Source: Bacillota bacterium (GTDB taxonomy: Bacteria; Bacillota; Bacilli; Bacillales; Cytobacillaceae). Taken from it: 13,407 nucleotides of DNA. How positions within the stretch are numbered: position 1 is the first letter of the stretch; every line of letters starts with the position of its first letter. A program made the position numbers and the translations under genes. The notes beneath the pieces were generated by a model, which was not told where the DNA came from, did no database searches, and saw nothing but the letters and a program-made list of their open reading frames with translations. The stretch is from NCBI GenBank assembly GCA_030705745.1, contig JAUZPT010000040.1:1-13407 (forward strand), written 5' to 3'. Shown one piece after another: positions 8,934 through 13,407 of the stretch.

Positions 8934-9031
8934 TCTGTCTGCCTTCAAAAATGTTAAACTTTCATATCTTTAAAAAAACTCGCAAGCACTGAATTCGACG
9001 TGACCAGTCTTAATTCCTCCATGAAAAAAAC

Positions 9032-9060
9032 AAAAAAAAATACGGTTTTAAATCCGTATT
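9032..9060 (-). terminator. Terminator of the MarR-family gene
   Basis: On the minus strand AATACGG (9054-9060) pairs with CCGTATT (9039-9045) around an 8-nt loop, followed by an unbroken run of T residues (T tract 9032-9040). The first stem bases overlap the stop codon of the MarR gene. Confidence 0.85.
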
Positions 9061-9499
9061 AAAACTTTTCTGCTTCGAGCCCAAGTTTCTTTAATAATTC
9101 AATGGCTTCTGCTTTTTCAGACTCATCCAGCGCTGACATAAGTCCATGTATTTGATTCTCATGGTTTGGAAAAATATCTTTAATAAACTGCTTGCCTTCT
9201 TCAGTTATCTGCGCGTAAGTTACACGGCGGTCTTTTGGGCAGGCTATTCTTTTTAGCATTCCCTTTTGTTCCAGTTTATCAACAACATACGTAATACTTC
9301 CGCTTGCCAATAAGATTTTATTGCCGATTTGCTGCATCGGTTGATCGCCTTTATGGTACAAAAGCTCCAATACCGCAAATTCAGTAGGATTCACACCATT
9401 TTCCTGAATGGATTTATTGACATGCTCATTTATAGCCTTATAAGCTCGTGAAAGGACAATATATAATTTTAATGATTGTGCTACAGTTTCTTTTTCCAT
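9059..9499 (-). CDS. mhqR: MarR-family repressor, probable MhqR (quinone/electrophile sensor)
   Basis: This 146-residue winged-helix repressor has the MarR layout: an N-terminal dimerisation helix (VAQSLKLYIVLSRAYKAINE), the DNA-binding core at about 38-100 with recognition helix ASGSITYVVDKLEQKG (65-80), a wing centred on the PKDRR turn (88-92), and a C-terminal dimer helix. The block NPTEFAVLELLYHKGDQP and the length resemble B. subtilis MhqR (YkvE, 145 aa), which represses dioxygenase, nitroreductase and azoreductase genes until quinones appear. I chose the ATG at 9497-9499, with AAAGGA 9 nt upstream; a longer frame from 9541 would start at the transcription start and cover the operator. 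Its own strong promoter and an MhqR-like operator suggest autoregulation. None of the usual target genes is in the window, so its regulon lies elsewhere. MarR membership is sure; MhqR is likely. Confidence 0.85.
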   Translation of the reverse strand: MEKETVAQSLKLYIVLSRAYKAINEHVNKSIQENGVNPTEFAVLELLYHKGDQPMQQIGNKILLASGSITYVVDKLEQKGMLKRIACPKDRRVTYAQITEEGKQFIKDIFPNHENQIHGLMSALDESEKAEAIELLKKLGLEAEKF

Positions 9500-9527
9500 A
9501 AAATCAATTCCTTTAATATTACTTGAA

Positions 9528-9545
9528 TATCTCGAATTCAAAATT
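9528..9545 (-). promoter_or_regulatory. MhqR-like operator at the mhqR transcription start
   Basis: The plus-strand sequence TATCTCGAA-TTCAAAATT resembles the MhqR inverted repeat I remember (TATCTCGAA-TTCGAGATA). The left half matches 9 of 9 and the right half 6 of 9. It covers about -6 to +12 relative to the inferred transcription start, where a bound repressor would block initiation. Confidence 0.55.
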
Positions 9546-9575
9546 ATTATAAAGAAAAAGCAGGTGTTCTGTCAA
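9546..9575 (-). promoter_or_regulatory. Sigma-A promoter of mhqR
   Basis: On the minus strand TTGACA (9570-9575) and TATAAT (9546-9551) are both perfect consensus with an 18-nt spacer. The transcription start should be near 9539, giving a leader of about 40 nt with the ribosome binding site. Confidence 0.85.
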
Positions 9576-9742
9576 TTTACCTTTTTAAATTACCACATTC
9601 AGTTAACTCAAATTCTTAAAAATGACATATTTGCTGTGCAATTTTTTTAAAAGGCTATATTTAACGGTATTGTAGATATTCGCTAAAATCAACAGTGTCA
9701 TTTAACAGCGCCTTTTTAAAAAAAATTTTGATTTTAAAGATG

Positions 9743-9767
9743 AAAAAGGAGATAGGCATAGCCTATC
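9743..9767 (-). terminator. Terminator of the hemerythrin-domain gene
   Basis: On the minus strand GATAGGC (9761-9767) pairs with GCCTATC (9751-9757) around a 3-nt loop. Outer G-U and G-C pairs extend the stem, and a run of five T residues follows. It begins 3 nt after the stop codon. Confidence 0.85.
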
Positions 9768-9769
9768 CC

Positions 9770-10297
9770 CTACATGCTTTCACGTATCTTATGAAGTAAC
9801 TCAGCTTTTTCTTCAATAGACAGCATTCTTTCCGCCATTGGAAAAAGGACGTTTTCTTCCTTTGAAAAATGCTCAGTTAAAATAAAATAAGCTTGTTTGA
9901 TTAATCCAGCAAGTTCCAAAACTTCTGTGGTTTTAAACACTTTTTCTACTGTTGTTTTTTCGAGAAACGTACCGATTAATTTTTTTGCCTGATCATGCTC
10001 ATATTCCATAACCGCAATCGGTCCTGAGGAAGTTCCAATATAGGTTCCCATCATGGGGAACAACACTTCTTCTTCCCTGATTGAATGTGGTTCAAGCTCA
10101 GCTAAAAAAGCAGAAACCTTATCTATCAAATCAAGAAAAGAATTTTCCAAGGCTGGATTTCCTTCAATAATCTGAACCAGGGAATAAAGATTCTCAAGGT
10201 CCTTAAGCAACGGAGGATGTTCACTTTTTAATTGGTTAAGACCCTCTGATAGTTCTCCTGAAACCATTCCAGAGAAAGAACTCATGCATTCATTCAT
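9770..10297 (-). CDS. Hemerythrin (HHE) domain protein, probable di-iron oxygen/NO-related protein
   Basis: This 175-residue soluble four-helix-bundle protein has the hemerythrin ligand pattern twice: H27 (SEHPPLL) with H71/E75 (EPHSIREEEVLFPM), then H101 (EYEHDQ) with H143/E147 (TEHFSKEENVLFPM). These can form a di-iron centre. Hemerythrin-like proteins bind O2 or NO, or repair iron-sulphur clusters. This one lacks the N-terminal ScdA domain of the YtfE/ScdA repair proteins, so oxygen or NO handling is as likely as repair. The start is the ATG at 10295-10297, with AGAGGAG 7 nt upstream. An Fnr-type site at about -41.5 and a tandem ResD-like motif further up suggest induction at low oxygen or under nitrosative stress. 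It is monocistronic, with its own terminator. Confidence 0.88.
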   Translation of the reverse strand: MNECMSSFSGMVSGELSEGLNQLKSEHPPLLKDLENLYSLVQIIEGNPALENSFLDLIDKVSAFLAELEPHSIREEEVLFPMMGTYIGTSSGPIAVMEYEHDQAKKLIGTFLEKTTVEKVFKTTEVLELAGLIKQAYFILTEHFSKEENVLFPMAERMLSIEEKAELLHKIRESM

Positions 10298-10329
10298 TTT
10301 ATTGCTCCTCTCACCATGTTCTAATTCAT

Positions 10330-10372
10330 ACTATAGCTTCGAATCCATTTAACCGTTGTGATGCCGGTCACT
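10330..10372 (-). promoter_or_regulatory. Fnr-type site and -10 box upstream of the hemerythrin gene
   Basis: TGTGA-TGCCGG-TCACT (10357-10372) matches the Fnr/Crp-family palindrome TGTGA-N6-TCACA in 9 of 10 arm positions. On the minus strand a -10 element TATAGT (10330-10335) puts the transcription start near 10323. The centre of the palindrome (10364.5) then lies at -41.5, the standard position of an activating Fnr site. There is no recognisable -35 box, as expected for an activator-dependent promoter. Confidence 0.6.
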
Positions 10373-10406
10373 TTTTCCTTTCAAACGTCACACATGTCTT
10401 AAAAAG

Positions 10407-10420
10407 TTCACAATCCACAA
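10407..10420 (-). promoter_or_regulatory. Tandem TTGTGRA motif, possible ResD-type site
   Basis: On the minus strand TTGTGGA is directly followed by TTGTGAA, a 7-bp direct repeat. It resembles the TTTGTGAAT motif I recall for B. subtilis ResD, and sits about 90 bp upstream of the inferred hemerythrin transcription start. The motif is short and could be chance in this AT-rich spacer. Confidence 0.3.
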
Positions 10421-10520
10421 TGGCATTATTATTATTCAAAAAATTTTAACATATTGATCACTAAAGTGAGGATAATTCAAATATAATAGTATTATAGGAA
10501 CAAATAAGGGAGGTCTTTAT

Positions 10521-10859
10521 ATGTACAATCCTTACTATCGCGAATTTTATCAAAAGGCTCTTGTCCCAATCGGTTTCAAAGATCGAATCGCTCACCTTGA
10601 ATTAAACGTTTCAACACATTCAACCCACTGGCTCATTGCCTTGGAAGGTCAGCCTTCTTCTCCGGGAAGCGAGTATTATCATTGGAAAGTAAGCATATAT
10701 CCATCAGACGAAGAAGGCTCATTCATTTATAACCATCCTGCATATTGCTCACCGATGCTTGAATGTTTTAATTCAGCAGTTGATTTGGCAAGATCCTTTG
10801 AAACATATAGCAAAAATGACGAAATTTATTCTGAATATATACAAAAGAAAATTAGTTAG
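10521..10859 (+). CDS. Hypothetical protein, 112 residues, family not recognised
   Basis: I do not recognise this protein. It has no signal peptide, membrane segment or cysteine cluster; its two cysteines (near residues 76 and 82) lie close together in AYCSPMLECF. It is rich in aromatic residues (many Y, F and W) and moderately acidic, with an apparent beta-rich middle (LELNVSTHSTHWLIALEG, then YYHWKVSIYP) and helical ends, so a small globular cytoplasmic protein is likely. The frame is well supported: AAGGGAGGT (10506-10514) lies 6 nt before the ATG. The spacer upstream has TATAAT (10482-10487) with no clear -35, and a TCACT/AGTGA inverted repeat (10458-10469) that could be an operator. It is transcribed divergently from the hemerythrin gene and may share control with it. 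Confidence 0.75.
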   Translation: MYNPYYREFYQKALVPIGFKDRIAHLELNVSTHSTHWLIALEGQPSSPGSEYYHWKVSIYPSDEEGSFIYNHPAYCSPMLECFNSAVDLARSFETYSKNDEIYSEYIQKKIS

Positions 10860-11022
10860 TTCCCCATCAATTCCCTCTGCTTCACCTCTTTTTGCTACCA
10901 CTTGTGAAAAACCATACATATAGTGTTAATTCAACACCTTTCGGCAAAATCTCTGTATATCTCCCAACCTTATATAATATTTGTTTACAACCTTATAGTG
11001 ATGAATGCATATTTCAAAAATT

Positions 11023-11075
11023 AAAAAGGCTGGCACCTATTGTCATTTCTATGACAGAGGTACCAGCTTTTTTTT
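11023..11075. terminator. Large bidirectional terminator hairpin
   Basis: A long stem is formed in steps: AAAAAG with CTTTTT at the base, then the GGCTGG/CCAGC region and CACCT/AGGTA (about 10 bp with one wobble), a small internal loop, and TGTCAT/ATGACA under a 4-nt loop. A T run follows on the plus strand, and CCTTTTTAATTTTT on the minus strand. It sits between the convergent 112-residue gene (stop 10859) and fixX (stop 11088). The 10860-11022 stretch before it holds nothing I can name. Confidence 0.85.
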
Positions 11076-11087
11076 ATTCTTTTGGAA

Positions 11088-11372
11088 TTACGCCATACGG
11101 AAGACGATGCCGTGGCCGCCTTTTGGGTATTCCCATTTAATGTTTTCATACGGGCATCCGATGCGGCAGCTTCCGCATTCATGGCAGCCTTCGTAACCAA
11201 CCTGCATTCGCTTTCCTTCCCATTTATACACTTCTGCCGGACAAAATACGGTACAAAGCTTGTCAGGGCATTGTGTCATGCATACATCGTGATCGAGAAC
11301 TGTAAGATGGGATTTTGTATCACACCTAAACCTGAGCAGATACTGTTTTTCCTCGAGGTTTTTTGTAGACAT
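11088..11372 (-). CDS. fixX: FixX, ferredoxin-like subunit of the FixABCX complex
   Basis: This 94-residue iron-sulphur protein partners FixC; together they correspond to the two parts of ETF:quinone oxidoreductase. The C-terminal half has a full 4Fe-4S motif, C63-x2-C66-x2-C69-x3-C73-P. The N-terminal motif is C31-x3-C35-x4-C40-x3-C44-P, the altered spacing usual for FixX, and all four cysteines are present. It carries electrons between the FixC flavin and the quinone pool or an acceptor. The ATG follows the fixC stop with no gap (stop 11373-11375, start 11370-11372), and the ribosome binding site AAGGCGGTG lies inside the end of fixC, so translation is probably coupled. It is the last gene of the operon, and the shared large hairpin follows. 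Confidence 0.93.
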   Translation of the reverse strand: MSTKNLEEKQYLLRFRCDTKSHLTVLDHDVCMTQCPDKLCTVFCPAEVYKWEGKRMQVGYEGCHECGSCRIGCPYENIKWEYPKGGHGIVFRMA

Positions 11373-12668
11373 TTATTTCACCGCCTTCCACGCACGATAC
11401 ATATCTTGAATCACACGAATTGTTCCTCTTTCTGCCGTGATGCTCTTCATGATTTGTTTTTGCTTTTCGCGTTTTGGAGTTCCATCTACTGTAAAGAATT
11501 TACTCATCGCTTTATTCATCATCGGCACATATTCTTTGAAGTATTGAGGATACTTTTCAAAAGTATGGGCAGCGTCTTTATATTTTTCGAGATCCTTCAT
11601 AATAAAGCTGTTATAAAGTGCTTCCCTATAACTGCTCAATCCCGATTCGCTAAAATCATTTCGTTCCTTCGCCTTTATGATAGCTTCAGCTGCCATTTTC
11701 CCTGAATTCATGGCCATGTTCGAGCCTTCACGATGGATGGCATTAACAAGCTGGGCAGCATCCCCAATGACCAGAACACCATTTCCTGAAACTTTTGGCA
11801 CCGAACGGAAACCACCTTCAGGAATTAAGTGCGCAAGATACTCGGCAGATTCCCCTCCTTGTAAAATCTGCTTCACCATCGGATGCGTCTTCAAGTAATC
11901 TAGTAAATCATATGGCTTCAATTTTGCTTTGATCATGCTCGAAAGAGTCGTACCAACGCCAATATTCAAACTGTCTTTATTAGTATATAAAAATGCAGTT
12001 CCGAGGTTCCCTTTTGTGGAATCTCCAAAAATTTCGATCGTACAGCCTTGGTTATCTTCTAGATTGAAACGATCATTTATTTTTTCCTTCGGCATATTGA
12101 TTACTTCCATTACCGTAAGAGCCACTTCGTCCGGCCTGAATTCCTTATGGAAGCCAAGCTGTTTGGAAAGTAAGGAATTTACTCCATCGGCGAGTACAAC
12201 CACGTCTGCAAAAATTTCACCATCAGGACGATCTGTACGGATTCCAATTACTTTTCCATTTTCAACGATGCATTCTGTAACAACGGTTTCATTAATGAGC
12301 AACGCTCCCGCTTCAACCGCCTTTTGAGCAAACCACTGGTCGAACTGGGCTCGTAAAACCGTGAAATTGTTGTACGGCTCGATTCCCCACTCCAAGCCTT
12401 TGTAGCCAAACGATACTACTGATTCTTTATCCATCATCCAGAAACGCTGCTCAATTACAGGTCGTTCAAGCGGCGCTTCCTTCCAAAATTCAGGAATCAA
12501 TTCCTCAAGCTGTTTTCTATATAAAACTCCACCCATTACGTTCTTGCTTCCTGGGTATTCTCCTCTTTCAACCAGTAAGACCTTAAGTCCCGCTTTTGCA
12601 GTGACAAGAGCGCAAGCTGATCCGGCCGGTCCTGCACCGACAACGATCACATCAAATTTTTCAGGCAT
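11373..12668 (-). CDS. fixC: FixC, FAD-dependent quinone oxidoreductase subunit
   Basis: This 431-residue flavoprotein of the ETF-QO/FixC family has an N-terminal dinucleotide fold (VVGAGPAG, glycines at 11, 13 and 16; E35 at the end of strand 2) and the second FAD-binding motif VLVIGDAAQLVNAIHREG with G302-D303. It accepts electrons from the FixAB electron-transfer flavoprotein and passes them to menaquinone at the inner face of the membrane. I chose the ATG at 12666-12668, which overlaps the fixB stop by 8 nt and has AAAGGCGGTG 9 nt upstream. The in-frame TTG at 12692 lies upstream of and runs through that ribosome binding site, so it is not a plausible start. Position between fixB and fixX, with no gaps, fixes the identity. 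Confidence 0.94.
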   Translation of the reverse strand: MPEKFDVIVVGAGPAGSACALVTAKAGLKVLLVERGEYPGSKNVMGGVLYRKQLEELIPEFWKEAPLERPVIEQRFWMMDKESVVSFGYKGLEWGIEPYNNFTVLRAQFDQWFAQKAVEAGALLINETVVTECIVENGKVIGIRTDRPDGEIFADVVVLADGVNSLLSKQLGFHKEFRPDEVALTVMEVINMPKEKINDRFNLEDNQGCTIEIFGDSTKGNLGTAFLYTNKDSLNIGVGTTLSSMIKAKLKPYDLLDYLKTHPMVKQILQGGESAEYLAHLIPEGGFRSVPKVSGNGVLVIGDAAQLVNAIHREGSNMAMNSGKMAAEAIIKAKERNDFSESGLSSYREALYNSFIMKDLEKYKDAAHTFEKYPQYFKEYVPMMNKAMSKFFTVDGTPKREKQKQIMKSITAERGTIRVIQDMYRAWKAVK

Positions 12669-13407
12669 AACTGATTTCACCGCCTTTTTCAATACGGACT
12701 TGTTTAAATTGTTCGATTAGTTTCGGGATAATTTCCATGGCGTCACCTACAATTCCGTAAGTAGCAACATCAAATATCGGTGCATTTGGATCCTTATTTA
12801 TCGCAATGATAATTTCGGAATTTTTCATTCCTACAACATGCTGAATTGCTCCCGATAAAGCAACAGCAAAATAGATTTTCGGAGTTACTGTTTCACCAGT
12901 CTGGCCAATTTGAAGATGATGTGGCATCCAGCCCGCCTCTACAACATCTCTTGTTCCTCCAACACTTGCTCCAATTGTTTCAGCAAGCTCATAAAGGATT
13001 TCAAAGTTTTGCAAATCCCCCATGCCTTTTCCTCCACAAATAATGACGTGAGCATCGGCAAGACTCGCTTTTTTTGTTACATCCTTCACAATTTGGAGCA
13101 CTTTCGTTCTCATATCCTCTTCGACAAGAGAGATCGTTTCTTCTATTATTTTTCCTGTGCGCGCTGTATCAGGTTCAAGTGCCTTCATTACTTTTGGCCT
13201 TACTGTTGCCATTTGCGGGCGATGTTTTTTGCACAAAATGGTTGCCATGATATTTCCGCCAAAAGCGGGACGGCTTGCTTCGAGCAAACGATTTTCAAAA
13301 TCGATATCGAGCATCGTTGTATCGGCCGTTAAGCCTGTGTTCAAATCAGTCGCAACGGCACTGGCCAAATCCTTACCATTTGGTGTTGCACCGTAAAGAA
13401 AAATTTC
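12661..13407 (-). CDS. fixB: FixB, electron-transfer flavoprotein alpha subunit (partial, cut by window edge)
   Basis: The last 248 residues of an ETF alpha subunit are present; the N-terminus lies beyond the right edge. The frame is open to 13407 and reads LYGATPNGKDLASAVATDL across the edge region, as in ETF alpha (NTGLTAD follows). An in-frame TTG at 13368 is therefore internal, not a start. The C-terminal FAD domain has GGKGMG (fragment residues 125-130), GTRDVVEAGW (151-160), the family signature ending SGAIQH (185-190) and AINKDPNAPIF (202-212). With FixA it forms the flavoprotein that feeds FixC. Gene order fixB-fixC-fixX suggests fixA lies next beyond the edge. The stop overlaps the fixC start. 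Confidence 0.93.
   Translation of the reverse strand, partial: EIFLYGATPNGKDLASAVATDLNTGLTADTTMLDIDFENRLLEASRPAFGGNIMATILCKKHRPQMATVRPKVMKALEPDTARTGKIIEETISLVEEDMRTKVLQIVKDVTKKASLADAHVIICGGKGMGDLQNFEILYELAETIGASVGGTRDVVEAGWMPHHLQIGQTGETVTPKIYFAVALSGAIQHVVGMKNSEIIIAINKDPNAPIFDVATYGIVGDAMEIIPKLIEQFKQVRIEKGGEISYA

Noticed and set aside
9576..9742. Possible decayed gene or small RNA between mhqR and the hemerythrin terminator
   Set aside because: I see only AT-rich sequence with short A/T runs, no sustained frame, no promoter-terminator pair and no stable fold.
10923..10937. GTGTT-AATTC-AACAC inverted repeat downstream of the 112-residue gene
   Set aside because: The arms are only 5 bp and it is not near any start site; chance is the simpler explanation.
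11082..11705. A 207-codon plus-strand frame across fixX and fixC
   Set aside because: It runs antisense to two well-identified genes and through the end of the terminator region, with a composition (many F, H, C) typical of an antisense shadow.
12910..13396. Plus-strand frames of 79 to 140 codons opposite fixB
   Set aside because: They lie antisense to a gene with clear ETF signatures and show Cys/His/Phe-rich shadow composition.
1..13407. Search for a new multi-gene system, CRISPR array, phage or defence genes
   Set aside because: Every sizeable gene except the 112-residue protein falls into a known family, and no cluster of unknown genes or mobile-element enzymes is present.

Overview
The window looks like chromosomal DNA from an aerobic or facultative low-GC Gram-positive bacterium of the Bacillaceae. 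The evidence is AT-rich intergenic DNA, strong AGGAGG-type ribosome binding sites, GTG starts, a clpE gene behind CtsR heptads, a ykvI-type membrane protein, an MhqR-like MarR regulator and a fixBCX cluster. From memory, Bacillus subtilis also has mhqR (ykvE), clpE and ykvI close together. The central part may therefore be a rearranged version of that neighbourhood, with an RND transporter and an M3 peptidase lying between clpE and the MarR gene.

Layout, left to right. At 1-99 is the start of a leftward winged-helix regulator cut by the window edge. A non-coding stretch with a promoter and a terminator hairpin follows. At 530-1573 is a leftward ykvI-type transporter-like protein. Divergent from it is clpE (1773-3929), whose sigma-A promoter is overlapped by one CtsR box and followed by a second. 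After a terminator comes a 1007-residue RND permease (4094-7117), convergent with an M3-family oligoendopeptidase (7160-8854); the two share a bidirectional terminator. A short degraded Bacillaceae repeat lies just upstream of the peptidase. Next are a leftward MarR-family regulator (9059-9499) with its own promoter and an MhqR-like operator, and a leftward hemerythrin-domain protein (9770-10297) behind a promoter with an Fnr-type site at about -41.5. An unrecognised 112-residue protein (10521-10859) reads away from it. A large shared hairpin separates that gene from the leftward fixB-fixC-fixX operon, which runs off the right edge.

How the genes work together. These are mostly independent stress and redox units. 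ClpE is a heat-shock unfoldase for ClpP. The MarR protein probably senses quinones or electrophiles. The hemerythrin protein appears to be controlled by oxygen. FixBCX, with FixA presumably beyond the edge, is a quinone-linked and probably electron-bifurcating ETF complex. I found no transposase, CRISPR array, tRNA, rRNA, phage gene or defence island, and nothing that amounts to a new multi-gene system. The most useful second looks are the regulatory sites, the unknown 112-residue protein and the repeat that creates a false N-terminal extension on the peptidase.
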